A stretch of 56,931 nt of DNA from NCBI RefSeq assembly GCF_005771425.1, contig NZ_VBTZ01000014.1, positions 1-56,931 on the forward strand, given 5' to 3'. Below the pieces are notes generated by a model that was not told where the DNA came from, did not search any database, and saw only the letters and a list, made by a program, of their open reading frames with translations. Made by a program: the position numbers and the translations under genes. Source of the DNA: Methylocystis sp. B8. Its GTDB lineage: Bacteria > Pseudomonadota > Alphaproteobacteria > Rhizobiales > Beijerinckiaceae. Shown one piece after another: positions 1 to 9,891 of the stretch (position 1 is its first letter; each line of letters opens with the position of its first letter).

Positions 1-124
1 CGGCCTTGAGGCGCTCGATCTTTTTCGCATCCGAGTCAACGCAAATGACGTTGTGGCCAAAGTCAGCAAAACACGCGCCCGACACCAGACCCACATAGCC
101 CGAACCAATCATCGTAATGTTCAC
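1..124 (-). CDS. UDP-glucose 6-dehydrogenase, N-terminal part (cut by window edge)
   Basis: Reading leftward from a GTG at 124, the first 41 residues begin [16 protein letters not shown], the Rossmann NAD-binding loop (GxGYVG) typical of the UDP-glucose/GDP-mannose dehydrogenase family, followed by a second strand ending in an acidic pair (VDSD) that would bind NAD ribose. The rest of the gene lies outside the window. A GAGGAA ribosome site sits 7-8 nt upstream of the GTG, which decides this start. The family oxidises UDP-glucose to UDP-glucuronate in the cytosol. Its place at the end of an exopolysaccharide gene block fits supply of a uronic acid precursor. GDP-mannose or UDP-ManNAc dehydrogenase cannot be excluded from this fragment. 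Confidence 0.85.
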   Translation of the reverse strand, partial: MNITMIGSGYVGLVSGACFADFGHNVICVDSDAKKIERLKA

Positions 125-346
125 AGCAACTTCCTCATATGCGCTGGTGCTATCGGCTTAACGTTCTCTATAGAAAATCAGCGCTTTTTATGTCGCAATC
201 GAACGGCCTATCGGATTTTCGTCGCAGATTTTCTGTAAGGTATTCGATGGACGCGTCGTCGCATGCGCCTTTGCGCCATTGCCGCCGCTTACCGGATTTT
301 ATCGCGACGACTGCCTTCTTCTTCGCGACCGTCGGGTTGCTATTAG

Positions 347-1378
347 CTATTGCCAATGCGTCGTGGCCTGAGGACAGAGCATGCTTTTTGCGTGACCAAG
401 CAAACGCGGAACGTCCTCGGGGCAAGTCGCGAGCAGAACTTTCTCGTAATCCTTGTTCCAGGCGTCAATGTAATTTGAGATCTTTCGGTAATTATTATCC
501 ATCGCAATATGCGGGATATCGAGCAGCATCGAAAGAATATGGGCGTGCAGCCGATCTGTAACGACGATGTTGCCGGAGCAAAGCATTCGAAGGCCACGGG
601 CGACCCTTGACCTGGCGGTGAAATCGAACGCCGTCAAGCGGCGCTTGTTCGAGTCGAAGCGTCCAAGCGCGTAAGAGCTCGTGTTCGCAAGCATCGCGAC
701 TTTCCTTCTGAATGAAGGGAATTCGTCGAGCCAGTCGAAGGCGCATGAGGCGGGCAAATCGAGCAGACAGGACATGTCTTGACCAGACTTTTCCTTGTCT
801 GTGCGCAGCAGCAGCACGATGTCGCTGCGAAGCCGCCCGCGCCTGGCGAGGGCGCCCATTCCCACCGCCGCATCGGGAACGCGCTCAATGTAGCATTCAA
901 GGTTTTCCCGCGCGAAAGCGAGACTCGTTTCATCACGCACGAACAGGTGGAAATCACCGTGCCTGGCGATACGCGCGCGCAAGGCATGCGCTCGATGCGG
1001 GTCGCTGAAAGCGATTGTTTGAGGAAGCTGGATGACCTTTCGCCCTAGCATCCGATCAAGAATGCGCTCGCGGAAGTTCTGATGAACCGGCCAGATGTCT
1101 CCAAAATTTCCGCCGCCATGCAAAAATATCGGACCCGCGGGACATGCCGCCTCAAGCGCTTGCGCGTCGAACGACTTATAGGTGCAAACATAAGCGGGTT
1201 CACCGCCCATGATCGCGGAAAGCAGCGCGCGCTCGCCGAGCCAGATGGCGTTATCGCCAACATTTGCGTGGTGGGGGAAATCAAGCAGCGCATATTTTGT
1301 GCCTCGATCGACCAAGGGCGCTATCCGATGCGTCAACAGCGCGCATTGACGGCTGATCAGTTCGACATTCGTGGCCAT
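347..1378 (-). CDS. Polysaccharide pyruvyl transferase family protein
   Basis: The protein has 343 residues starting MATNVELISRQ. Motifs of the ExoV/CsaB-type pyruvyl transferase family are visible: HGGGNFGD near the N-terminal third, PQTI, and VVTDRLHAHI near the C-terminus, a segment usually conserved in the sugar-nucleotide-like half of the fold. The family transfers pyruvate from phosphoenolpyruvate to a sugar to make a ketal, giving an anionic polymer. The open frame extends upstream to 1546, but that part overlaps the flippase gene. The ATG at 1378 lies 7 nt after the flippase stop with AGGAG about 11 nt upstream, so I prefer it. Substrate sugar is unknown. Confidence 0.85.
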   Translation of the reverse strand: MATNVELISRQCALLTHRIAPLVDRGTKYALLDFPHHANVGDNAIWLGERALLSAIMGGEPAYVCTYKSFDAQALEAACPAGPIFLHGGGNFGDIWPVHQNFRERILDRMLGRKVIQLPQTIAFSDPHRAHALRARIARHGDFHLFVRDETSLAFARENLECYIERVPDAAVGMGALARRGRLRSDIVLLLRTDKEKSGQDMSCLLDLPASCAFDWLDEFPSFRRKVAMLANTSSYALGRFDSNKRRLTAFDFTARSRVARGLRMLCSGNIVVTDRLHAHILSMLLDIPHIAMDNNYRKISNYIDAWNKDYEKVLLATCPEDVPRLLGHAKSMLCPQATTHWQ

Positions 1379-1385
1379 GGAGGTC

Positions 1386-2912
1386 TCACTCCTGCTCGCC
1401 GGTCCATCCGAAAGACCTTCGTTCCTGACGTATGCGAGAAGCGAGCGTCGATAGCGCAGAAAGGATTTCAGATTCGGGGCCTTCCGGTCTGCCCTGGGCA
1501 AGCCACAGCATGCAGTGCGTAAAGGCGTAACTTGACGCGCCCGCAAGGACCATGCTCGCGATGACGATAATGAGTTCGAGCGTCTCGCCAGACTGCCCTA
1601 TTTGCCGGCTTGTGATCGCCACAATCGCCGCCATGGCGGCCGCGCTCAGAACAGAACGGGCGGATGCAGCGATTTGCGCCCTGTATGTCAGATTGCACGC
1701 GGCTTTCACAATCTGCATGTTCTGGCCAATTCCGATTAGGCCTGAAATGCATCGGGAATAGATCACTCCGGCGAAACCCGCATACCAAAGTCCAAATAGA
1801 ACGAGGGGCACGCGAATGAGAAACCCTTGGAGGGCGCGAATGAACAGGAGGCGCGTCTGATTCGTCGCCATCGCGATGGGTTGCGCCAGGACCGCCATCG
1901 ACTGGAACGCAAAGACAGAGCCGAGCGCCTGCACGACGAGTATAGAGTGCGTCCATTTCTGCCCCAGCACCAGATGAACCAGCGGTTCGGCGATCAGCGC
2001 CATTCCCACGCCGGCGGGGAGCGCGATCGCGGTGATCAACGACTGAGCGCGAATATAGGCATAGGACAGCCGTTCCGGACTATGCGCAAGACGACTTAAG
2101 GCTGGAAACATCGTCGAGACGAGTGGCGCGGCCGTCTCTCGCGTCGGCAAGGCCGCGATAGTATCACCGATCGCATAATATCCGAGGGCCGTCTGACCGA
2201 CGTAGCCGCCTATGAGGAAATGATCGAGACGCCAGTTGAAGGTGTTGATCACCGCGCTGAGGCTCATCCACGACGAAAAGGTAAATAATTCCGAAAATCC
2301 GGAGAAGCGCAGCCGAGGTCGATACGGAAGGACGGCGTAAGACAGTATCGTTCCGGCGAATTGTCCGGCAAGCGCGCCCAGGACCAACGCCCAATAGCTG
2401 TGATACGCGAGCGCGATCGCCACGGAAACGACGAAACCGACGATCTTCTGCGAAACCTGGAGCATGAACTGCTGCCAGAAAATCAAATCCTTCGTCAGCA
2501 TAATCGCTCGCGGATTGCTCAATCCCGACAATATGATCGTTATCGAAAGGGCGAGCATCACGCTCACAAGCCGCGGGTCGCCGAAGAGCGGCGCAACGAT
2601 CCATCCGAGCGCGGCAAAAGCCGTCGCGACAAGCAGGCCGCGACACAAACCCAGCGACCAGGCCGTGTCATAATGCGCTGAAACCGGCGCGGGGTGAGAA
2701 ATGAGCGCAGCTGATAACGAGAGATCGGTTATGGAGTTCGTGATCGCGAGGAACGACATCGCGAGCGCCACGAGTCCGAAATCGGCCGGAACGAGAACAC
2801 GAGCGAGAATGAGCGAGCCGAGAAAACCAAGGCCATTTACGGCGAAGCGAGCAGCCGCCAGCCATGTGGCGCCTTTTGCAACCTTTGCCCGCGCGCTTTC
2901 TCGTGTGGACAT
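1386..2912 (-). CDS. Oligosaccharide flippase, Wzx/PST type
   Basis: This 508-residue, strongly hydrophobic protein has around a dozen predicted membrane segments and the N-terminal pattern of polysaccharide transporter (PST/MOP superfamily) flippases: KGATWLAAARF, then GSLILARVLVPADFGLVALA. These proteins flip lipid-linked repeat units from the cytosolic to the periplasmic face of the inner membrane before polymerisation. It sits between a GT25 glycosyltransferase and a pyruvyl transferase in one transcription direction, as expected for a Wzx-dependent locus that also has a polymerase and a Wzc-type kinase in this window. The C-terminal ~60 residues (after LAQGRPEGPESE) are hydrophilic. Confidence 0.9.
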   Translation of the reverse strand: MSTRESARAKVAKGATWLAAARFAVNGLGFLGSLILARVLVPADFGLVALAMSFLAITNSITDLSLSAALISHPAPVSAHYDTAWSLGLCRGLLVATAFAALGWIVAPLFGDPRLVSVMLALSITIILSGLSNPRAIMLTKDLIFWQQFMLQVSQKIVGFVVSVAIALAYHSYWALVLGALAGQFAGTILSYAVLPYRPRLRFSGFSELFTFSSWMSLSAVINTFNWRLDHFLIGGYVGQTALGYYAIGDTIAALPTRETAAPLVSTMFPALSRLAHSPERLSYAYIRAQSLITAIALPAGVGMALIAEPLVHLVLGQKWTHSILVVQALGSVFAFQSMAVLAQPIAMATNQTRLLFIRALQGFLIRVPLVLFGLWYAGFAGVIYSRCISGLIGIGQNMQIVKAACNLTYRAQIAASARSVLSAAAMAAIVAITSRQIGQSGETLELIIVIASMVLAGASSYAFTHCMLWLAQGRPEGPESEILSALSTLASRIRQERRSFGWTGEQE

Positions 2913-2957
2913 GATACTCCCAATGCGAACATTGAAGACCGAACCGCCGGCAACAGC

Positions 2958-3719
2958 CTATTGATTGAGACCCAAGCGCGTCGCCAAATCGCGCAACAGC
3001 AGACCGTAAGTCGCGAGACGCCGCGCGGCTCGCTCCCTTCTACGAAACGCGCGATGTGAAGCCGGCGTCGTCTTAGCGTCACATGCATCAAAACGCGCGG
3101 TTCCAATCCCGGAGCTCACCGCCTCTTCGATCAAAGGGAAAGGAAATAGCGCCAAATTTGGAACGCCATGCGCCCACCATCGATCCATCGCATCATCAAT
3201 CGGACGTCGCACCTGCCGGCAGCTTTCGAGAAAGGCCCGGGCGCCGTCACGCGTAATGACGTAACCCTGCGTGCCGTAGGCGCTGTCCAAAAGCCTTATC
3301 AATTTCAGATCCCGATTGATAAACCGCTTCTTCAGCATGATGAATCTTGCGGGGGATTTCTGATAAAGCCGGACATAATGGAACCCATCCGCCGCAAAGG
3401 GATATTCGGCGATCTGTTTTAGCCGTCTCCAATCGGCGATTATGTCGTCTTCGAGAACAATGTACTGATCATATTCCTCATCAGATATGAGTTGCGTCCA
3501 GATCGCGTAATGGCTCGAATAACAGCCGAGTTCCCCCGCTTGCAGAGTTCTGCCGTGCTCTTTCAGAGCCATGCTGGGTTCATAACTCAAAGTTGGAATC
3601 AGCTCCTCTCGGGCGTCAAAAAACTCGAAGGGGAGGATGTTTTCGCTTGCTCGCGCAGCGAATCTTTCGCGCCTATCAAGCGCGGCCTGCAAGCTGACGA
3701 CGAGAACGCGCGTATGCAT
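2958..3719 (-). CDS. Glycosyltransferase family 25
   Basis: The protein has 253 residues. GT25 hallmarks are clear: the N-terminal VVSLQAALDRRERFAAR, the GELGCYSSHYAIW block (residues ~60-73) and the acidic metal-binding LEDD at about residue 90. GT25 enzymes (LPS beta-1,4-galactosyltransferase-like) add a sugar to a lipid-linked oligosaccharide at the inner membrane. A GTG at 3722 is in frame, but the ATG at 3719 has GGAAG 5 nt upstream and is preferred. The C-terminus is rich in Arg and ends in a short hydrophobic stretch that may help membrane association. Sugar donor and acceptor cannot be read from the sequence. Confidence 0.85.
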   Translation of the reverse strand: MHTRVLVVSLQAALDRRERFAARASENILPFEFFDAREELIPTLSYEPSMALKEHGRTLQAGELGCYSSHYAIWTQLISDEEYDQYIVLEDDIIADWRRLKQIAEYPFAADGFHYVRLYQKSPARFIMLKKRFINRDLKLIRLLDSAYGTQGYVITRDGARAFLESCRQVRRPIDDAMDRWWAHGVPNLALFPFPLIEEAVSSGIGTARFDACDAKTTPASHRAFRRRERAARRLATYGLLLRDLATRLGLNQ

Positions 3720-3784
3720 CACACTTCCAAGCTACGACGGACCAATTCTATTCCAGCCAAACAAAGCAACTTCGTGGCTCCCAG

Positions 3785-4567
3785 CTAACATTGGTTAGCA
3801 GGGCCGATGGCCATATGTTGCTGTTCGCGACTCGTTGGCGACGCCAGATCGTTTATCCGTCGTCCCGTAGAGGAAGGCTCCCAGCCGGCGGCGCGGATCA
3901 TTTCTTCGCTCGCTTGCCGGTTGATATAGCCTTCCGAACCGTTGACGGAGAGTTGCTTGGCGGGGATTCCCCCGACGACGGCAGAGGCCGCAACGTCTTT
4001 TGTAACGACGCTATTCACTCCCACTGCGGCGTCGTCCCCAATAAAGACATGGCCGACAACCTTCGCGCCCGATGCAAAAAACACTCGATCGCCGACGACC
4101 GGCGCGCCTCTGCGTGCGCCGCGATTGGTGTGCCCCAGAACAGTCCCGTGCGTGACATTCACATTGCATCCGATGACAACGTCTCCGACGAAGTAGACTC
4201 CGCCGAACCGATTGATGAAAAAGCCAGGACCAATAACCGTATATTCCGGGATCGCGATGCCGTATTTGTACCGGCATCTTAAGAGCATCCATTTCAGAAA
4301 GGGGTAGAGAGCATAGCCGGTCACGCGACCGCGCTTGGCCCAACCGCAGTACCGCATCCAAACCGTATATTTGAAGCCCGGCGTAAAACCGAAATGCTTT
4401 ATAAAGCTCGTGATGCGAGTGTCGCCGGCGTAGCGGTAGAGATCGGCGCGTAGAAGCGCGCGCACCTCGCCAAGGCTTGTCGCACAGCCGCGCAAATGCG
4501 GCTTGGCTTCAGCGCTGGCGGCGGCAACGATAGCGGCGGCGATCCCTGCGCCTATGGTCTCTCCCAT
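3785..4567 (-). CDS. Left-handed beta-helix (hexapeptide) acetyltransferase, serine acetyltransferase-like
   Basis: The protein has 260 residues. The N-terminal ~70 residues are helical (LRADLYRYAGDTRITSF), then imperfect hexapeptide repeats run from IAIPEYTVIGPGFFINRFGG to VGVNSVVTKDVAASAVVGG, ending with GIPAKQL, the usual close of acetyl-CoA binding LbH transferases. The layout is that of serine O-acetyltransferase-like proteins often found in polysaccharide loci, so sugar O-acetylation is more likely here than cysteine synthesis. The frame stays open to 4783, but ATG 4567 has GGGGAGGAG 9 nt upstream and is chosen. It lies downstream of the tyrosine kinase gene on the same strand. Confidence 0.82.
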   Translation of the reverse strand: MGETIGAGIAAAIVAAASAEAKPHLRGCATSLGEVRALLRADLYRYAGDTRITSFIKHFGFTPGFKYTVWMRYCGWAKRGRVTGYALYPFLKWMLLRCRYKYGIAIPEYTVIGPGFFINRFGGVYFVGDVVIGCNVNVTHGTVLGHTNRGARRGAPVVGDRVFFASGAKVVGHVFIGDDAAVGVNSVVTKDVAASAVVGGIPAKQLSVNGSEGYINRQASEEMIRAAGWEPSSTGRRINDLASPTSREQQHMAIGPANQC

Positions 4568-4724
4568 GTTCGAGTGCTCCTCCCCATGATGGCGCAACAC
4601 CGATCGTTCCCACTGAGGCATTCGCGACGCGTGCAATGATCGCATTCTTGATTTCCTGGTCCCAAGCTGAATGGGCGGAGCCGTAAGATTGGCGATGGGC
4701 CCAACTGCTGCCAATGTCGCCGGT

Positions 4725-7157
4725 CTAAGCGTAGTAGTGGGTGAATATCTCTTCCTGCTTCTTGTTGAGGCCGTAAGGTTCATATGTTTTCAGCCTGTCG
4801 ATCGCCACCTTGTTCAATACGCAGCCGATTACCTTTTCCTGAACGGCGGCGCTGGAGGCGATGGCGCTGCACACGACGCGACGGGGAGTCATCCCCCATT
4901 CCACCACCAGTACCGCGGCGTCGAGCAATTGCGCCGCCGCTCGCGCGTCGACGATCGGACCAACAGGCGGAAGATCTACGATGATGTAATCATAATGCGC
5001 TTTGAGGCTTCGAATTAAATTCGCCATGAGTGGCGAAGCAATCAGGTCTCCGCTTAAAAACAGATCGCCCTTCTTTAGCGCAGGCAGAATGGCAAGACCC
5101 GAGTTGGGCTTCGTAATCAATACGTCCTCGAGAGATGCGCGACCTAAAAGAAACTCTCCAAGACCCGCCGGAGGATTGAGCGCGGCGAGATGCGTGAGGC
5201 CCGCCTCGCGCAAGTCAGCGTCGATCAACGCCACCCTGCTGCCTTGCAGCGCGAGCAAACTGCCGAGGTTCAACGAAACTGTCGACTTGCCTTCGTCCGG
5301 CATGCTTGAAAGTATGCCAATCGTCTTCGAGCCTTTGTGCTGAAGACCGGCGTTCACTCCAATCTTTATAGCGCGCAATGTCTCCGAGTAGCGTGAAAGG
5401 GGATGCTCCATCGCATATTTCGCGACCCTCCTCGAGTCCGAGGGCATTTTATCGCGCCGCACGGGGTTCGCCTTCAGTTGATTATGTGTCTTGGCGACGG
5501 CATCGATGAGCGGCGCAAGATTAGCGACATTACCGCCCTTCCTGACGGTGCGTAGCGCGCCGGAACAAAGCGGGCCCGCTTGCTCAAGCGCTTGTTTGAC
5601 GAGCTTCCAGAGTTCCGCTGGCCTATCGACACTAAAACCAAGACGCTTCGCGCCGCCAGCATTTACCGGGACGGCTGTCTCGATGAGCGGGAGCAAACCG
5701 AAGACGCTGACGCCGAGATCCTCCGCAAGTTGGTCCGCTGTTCGATAGGTTCGGTCTTGAAGTTCGCGATATGCGCCAATTCCAATGCCAAGCCCGAGTC
5801 CAAGCAGCGCGCCGGCGGCCATGATCAAGACCATTCGGGGTTCGCTCGGAATTAGTGGAGGCGTAGCTTCCGAAATCACGCGTGCGTCGTTAATCGGAAA
5901 CGATTCCTGCTGCACGGTTTCCTGATAACGCTGGAGAAAGCTCTGATAGAGCGATTTGACCGTCGCCGCTTCCTGCTCGAGTTGGCGGAGCTGAACGAGT
6001 GAAGTATTTGCGGTGCTCGTTATCGCGCTCGAATTCGCCAGTTGACGCGTAAGCTCTTCGCGGCGTTCCCGCGCCACGGCGAGTTCGCTCTGATAGCCGG
6101 AAAGGAAGCGCCGAAGCTCCACGAAAATCAATTTTTCGCTTTCTTCAATCTGTCGCTTTCGCCGTATTGCCTGTTCGTGATTTGGACCGACGCTCGCGAC
6201 AATTTCATTGTACTGTCTGGCGGCTTCGGCCTGACTGTTTCGGAGCTGCGTCACCATCGAATTGTTCAGCGCTTCCGGAACAACCTCGCCAATTTTTCCG
6301 CTATCGATGAGCGCCCTCAAATTGTCGTACTGCGCCTGCTTATGCACTAACGCTGTGTTAGCCTGCGCCAAGTCGGCGTTGAGTTGGACGAGCTGTTGTT
6401 CCGTCACCAACTGCCCGTTGGTCGCGAGAAGGTTGTTGCGGTTGCGATAATCCTCGACAGCGCGGCTCGCCTTTATGCTCTGCGCGCGCAACTCGCCGAG
6501 GCGCACGCGGAACCACTCGCCAGCGCTTTTTGCCGCCTCGACGCGCGCCTCGATTTGGTCTGCTAGATATGCCTCGGCCAGACCCTTCGTGATTGCGGAG
6601 GCCTTCCGAGGCGAGTTCGCCGTCACAGCAATGAGAATCACATTCGTCTTGCCGTTGCGCGTGACGGTAATCGCGCTCGTCAGTTTTGTTACAACAGTGC
6701 GCAGCATGCGAAATTCGGGGTCTTTTTCGCCCGATGAAGGTGAAAAGAGGCGCATCGGATTGAGCGCCAGAGCCAGTGAATAGAGCCTCTTTGGCAGCGA
6801 GGGTGGTTCTGTCCCATTGAACTCGGGATCGTCCGTAAGCTTGAGGCGTTGGATAGCCGACAGCAGCACGCGTTCGGACTTGATGACCTCGATCTGGTTA
6901 TCGACCAGCGCTGAATCCGCGACCGCGTCGGGCGCGGCGGTGATATCCTGTACGGCGCGAGGTTGTCGATTTCCGATCAACAGCGCCGTCTGCGCCGTAA
7001 ATTTGACGTCGGATAACAGAGCGAAAAGCAGCGCAGCGCCCAAACAGACGAGGATACAGTTCGCCGTCGTGCGAAAATGGCGTCGCGCCACAGCCATGAA
7101 TGCGACGAGATCAATGCCCTTCAGCAGGGAGACATCGTCATTGTCCGCGCGGCTCAT
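4725..7157 (-). CDS. Wzc/ExoP-type polysaccharide co-polymerase with BY-kinase domain
   Basis: The protein has 810 residues. It carries an N-terminal Wzz-like domain with a first membrane helix soon after the start, a long periplasmic coiled-coil region (about residues 200-420), a second membrane helix after EPRMVLIMAAG, and a C-terminal tyrosine autokinase. Walker A is SSMPDEGKST (~617-626), Walker A' VALIDADLR (~642-650) and Walker B IIVDLPP (~725-731). The tail has several Tyr residues, including the final HYYA, the expected autophosphorylation cluster. Such proteins control chain length and export with the Wza-type channel. ATG 7157 lies 4 nt after the upstream stop; an in-frame ATG at 7199 would overlap that gene by 38 nt. 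The tyrosine cluster is shorter than in E. coli Wzc. Confidence 0.92.
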   Translation of the reverse strand: MSRADNDDVSLLKGIDLVAFMAVARRHFRTTANCILVCLGAALLFALLSDVKFTAQTALLIGNRQPRAVQDITAAPDAVADSALVDNQIEVIKSERVLLSAIQRLKLTDDPEFNGTEPPSLPKRLYSLALALNPMRLFSPSSGEKDPEFRMLRTVVTKLTSAITVTRNGKTNVILIAVTANSPRKASAITKGLAEAYLADQIEARVEAAKSAGEWFRVRLGELRAQSIKASRAVEDYRNRNNLLATNGQLVTEQQLVQLNADLAQANTALVHKQAQYDNLRALIDSGKIGEVVPEALNNSMVTQLRNSQAEAARQYNEIVASVGPNHEQAIRRKRQIEESEKLIFVELRRFLSGYQSELAVARERREELTRQLANSSAITSTANTSLVQLRQLEQEAATVKSLYQSFLQRYQETVQQESFPINDARVISEATPPLIPSEPRMVLIMAAGALLGLGLGIGIGAYRELQDRTYRTADQLAEDLGVSVFGLLPLIETAVPVNAGGAKRLGFSVDRPAELWKLVKQALEQAGPLCSGALRTVRKGGNVANLAPLIDAVAKTHNQLKANPVRRDKMPSDSRRVAKYAMEHPLSRYSETLRAIKIGVNAGLQHKGSKTIGILSSMPDEGKSTVSLNLGSLLALQGSRVALIDADLREAGLTHLAALNPPAGLGEFLLGRASLEDVLITKPNSGLAILPALKKGDLFLSGDLIASPLMANLIRSLKAHYDYIIVDLPPVGPIVDARAAAQLLDAAVLVVEWGMTPRRVVCSAIASSAAVQEKVIGCVLNKVAIDRLKTYEPYGLNKKQEEIFTHYYA

Positions 7158-7161
7158 CGGA

Positions 7162-8322
7162 TCAACTCGCCAAGCCGCCTGCCGCGTCAACTCCGACATC
7201 GCCAAAGCTGCGACGCGCCGCGGCTGCGCGAAACACCAGAACCGTTTCTCTTGCGATAGCCCTCCAGTCGTATTTTTCGAGAATCGCCTCGGCGTCCGCC
7301 GGGCGTATTTTCGGGATGTCGCCAACCTTTGTTCGAAGCGCCACAACATCCCCGACGGCGAAATAGTTTTCGGGCGGGAGATCGAGGTCCTTGTTGGCCG
7401 CGATATCCGAAAGCAACACTCGAGCGCCGAAAGAAAGCGCTTCCAGCGCCGCTATCGGCAGACCTTCGTGATAGGACGCAAGCACGAAGAGCGCAGTGTT
7501 CTCATAGAGAGGCGCGATCGCTTCGCGCGGCAATTCTCCGGTGAAAATGACGCGATCGCTGGCGCGAGCCAGGAGGCTATCTGAATAGCCGCTTCGCATC
7601 TGCGCCCCGCCAACGATGACGAGTTTCATTCCTTCAGGAAGGCCAGACGCGGCGTCTATTAGATCATGGATGCCTTTCTCTGGCACGAGACGCGCAACGG
7701 TCATTGCAAATTTGCCCTGCTCCAGTCCGAAGCGACGTAGCATGTCTAAAGGCGCCAAGTTTTTGGAATCACGTCCAAGCTCCACGGAAACGCCATTGGG
7801 GATCCAACACAGCTTTCCTGAAAGCGCCGAATCTCGCGTTGCCAGTGATCTGGCGATTGGTCGCGAAACCGAGATAACGCGATCAGCAAAGCGGACTGCT
7901 AGCGCTTCACCGAGCCGGAGCGCCATTTTCGCGGCTCCGTTCCATTTGCAGCGGCCGTAATCCTCGCCATGATGCGTGAAGACCACGGACATGCCGAGGA
8001 TTTTGGCAAGAGGGACAAGCAACCCCGGCCCGATCGCATGGACATGCAACACGTCGGCGCGCTCTGAAAAACGCGCATAAAGCACGCCGAGAAATGTATG
8101 CGTGATAGCTTCGAGGTACGGGCTTGTTATGGCGGGGATCGGTCGCACTTTGACTTCTTTGAAGTCGGATCCGTTCCCGGACACATAGCGGGCCCGCGCA
8201 AGGGCTGTGATCTCGATGTCGGGGGCTATCGCTCGTACGCTAGCATATAGCTGTTCGCAATGGGCTTCGACGCCGCCCATCACGCCGGGGAACCCTCTAA
8301 GACCAAGCGCCACTATCTTCAT
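7162..8322 (-). CDS. Glycosyltransferase family 4
   Basis: The protein has 386 residues starting MKIVALGLRGFPGVMGG. It shows the GT-B fold pattern of family 4 enzymes: an N-terminal glycine-rich acceptor loop (GVMGGVEAHCEQL), FTHHGEDYGR in the N-domain, and in the C-domain the donor site RLVPEKGIHDLI followed by ASYHEGLPIAALEALSFG, the EX7E-type motif. It would add a sugar to the growing repeat unit on the cytosolic face of the membrane. Longer in-frame starts exist (ATG 8370, TTG 8376), but homologous N-termini begin at the strand MKIVALG. It is followed 4 nt later by the BY-kinase gene, so the two are probably co-transcribed. Confidence 0.9.
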   Translation of the reverse strand: MKIVALGLRGFPGVMGGVEAHCEQLYASVRAIAPDIEITALARARYVSGNGSDFKEVKVRPIPAITSPYLEAITHTFLGVLYARFSERADVLHVHAIGPGLLVPLAKILGMSVVFTHHGEDYGRCKWNGAAKMALRLGEALAVRFADRVISVSRPIARSLATRDSALSGKLCWIPNGVSVELGRDSKNLAPLDMLRRFGLEQGKFAMTVARLVPEKGIHDLIDAASGLPEGMKLVIVGGAQMRSGYSDSLLARASDRVIFTGELPREAIAPLYENTALFVLASYHEGLPIAALEALSFGARVLLSDIAANKDLDLPPENYFAVGDVVALRTKVGDIPKIRPADAEAILEKYDWRAIARETVLVFRAAAARRSFGDVGVDAAGGLAS

Positions 8323-8382
8323 CGACCTGATTCCGTACTGTACATCTTGTCGCCCATTGATCGTCGACATGCGCAAACCGCG

Positions 8383-9891
8383 CTAGTAAGCGTGATCATC
8401 ATGAAACATCAGAGTGATGGTTCTTAGGATAATTGTCAGATCTAGCCAGAGCGACCAGTTCTCGATGTAGTACAGATCGTAGTTCACGCGGCGACGCAGT
8501 TTTTCGATTCGATCGAGCTCCCCCCTCAAGCCATGGACTTGCGCCCATCCCGTAATGCCGGGCTTCACGCGATGACGGGCCGCGTAATATTCGACGAGCT
8601 CTTCTAGATTCCTACCTTCGGTTCTTGTCTCCAAGGCATGAGGGCGTGGCCCGACGATCGACATCGTTCCCTGCAGGACATTGAGGAGTTGCGGCAGTTC
8701 GTCAAAACTCGTCCGACGAATGAATCGACCGACATGCGTAACGCGATGGTCGTTTCTGGCGGTCTGACGCGATGCGGTGAGATCGGCATGATGGTGAAAC
8801 ATTGAACGAAATTTGAAAACTTCGAATATCGCGCCGTTGAACCCTGCTCGGCTCTGGCGAAAAATAACCGGACCAGGGCTTTCTAACTTGATGGCCACAG
8901 CGATAAGCAGGAGAAGCGGCGACAGCAGCACAAGGGCGGCAGCCGCAATGACGATGTCTTCATTACGCTTCCACCATTGATCCCAGCCATAGATCGGCTT
9001 CTCTATGACGCAGAGGGACATTTGCCTGCCGAGCCTGCTGATTTGCCACACCTTTGTCTCGACGTGGACATCTTGAGGCAAAACGACGACTTCCGCTGAT
9101 ATGTGCCGAGGACCGATTAACAGCAGGTCGAGAGTCTTCAAGACGTTGGGCACGTCTTCCCACCTGGTCGCGATGTGAACCTGGTCGTACTGATTTCGAA
9201 TGATCTCATCCGAAAGCGATGCGACTTCCTCGAGACGGCTTAGTCGTCGCGTGCGTATGACGCGAGTTTTCCCCCCCGTGTTTTTGGCGATATCGTCCTC
9301 TCTCAACGGCTCGCATAAAATCCCCACGGAAAGGCTTGTATTCACACATGCGCCTGTCTGCAGGGATCGGTGGGCGCGTGCGAGAGCCACCTTGCGCATG
9401 GAGACGACGATGAGCCAACTCGCCAGCACCCAGGAGAAAAGCCATAGCCGCGAATAGTCCTGCACGGTCTTGGTTGCCGCAGCGAGCATCAAAAATAGCG
9501 AAAAGGTGGTACCCATCGCCAGATTCAGCCTGCCTATCGCGCCGTCGCAGTCTAGAATTTTGTTGCTGTCGTATGTTCTCAGCGCGGCCGTCGCCAGAAA
9601 ATGCATCGCGATCGCAACAATGAACGCTGAACTTTCCCGGCCGGGCGCTGGATAGACGTGTGGGTTGAAAGTGTGAAGCAGATAGCTCAGCGCCGCGCCG
9701 ACGCTTATGATCACAGCCACATCGGTGAGCAAAAAAAATACCGAATAGTTTTCCAATGAAACGCGCCGAATGGCGCCCACTTGCTCAATTTGGAGAGCCC
9801 CCAACGGCGCCGGCGCTAAGTCGTCGCATTGATCCATGCTCGTTTCAACAGCCGACAAATACCGTTCCTTAGAAAACGCTGGCGACTTCAA
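8383..9891 (-). CDS. Polyprenyl-phosphate hexose-1-phosphate transferase (WcaJ/ExoY type)
   Basis: The protein has 502 residues. Four to five membrane helices in the N-terminal half are followed by a soluble CoA-binding-like segment and the C-terminal catalytic domain. That domain starts after a hydrophobic helix with the signature [13 protein letters not shown], then [24 protein letters not shown] and SIVGPRPH, all classic for bacterial sugar transferases. These enzymes load the first sugar phosphate onto undecaprenyl phosphate and start repeat-unit assembly. The start is a TTG with GAGGAG 7 nt upstream, the best ribosome site here; an ATG at 9837 has only a weak site. It opens the minus-strand block, divergent from the export gene. 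Confidence 0.92.
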   Translation of the reverse strand: MKSPAFSKERYLSAVETSMDQCDDLAPAPLGALQIEQVGAIRRVSLENYSVFFLLTDVAVIISVGAALSYLLHTFNPHVYPAPGRESSAFIVAIAMHFLATAALRTYDSNKILDCDGAIGRLNLAMGTTFSLFLMLAAATKTVQDYSRLWLFSWVLASWLIVVSMRKVALARAHRSLQTGACVNTSLSVGILCEPLREDDIAKNTGGKTRVIRTRRLSRLEEVASLSDEIIRNQYDQVHIATRWEDVPNVLKTLDLLLIGPRHISAEVVVLPQDVHVETKVWQISRLGRQMSLCVIEKPIYGWDQWWKRNEDIVIAAAALVLLSPLLLLIAVAIKLESPGPVIFRQSRAGFNGAIFEVFKFRSMFHHHADLTASRQTARNDHRVTHVGRFIRRTSFDELPQLLNVLQGTMSIVGPRPHALETRTEGRNLEELVEYYAARHRVKPGITGWAQVHGLRGELDRIEKLRRRVNYDLYYIENWSLWLDLTIILRTITLMFHDDHAY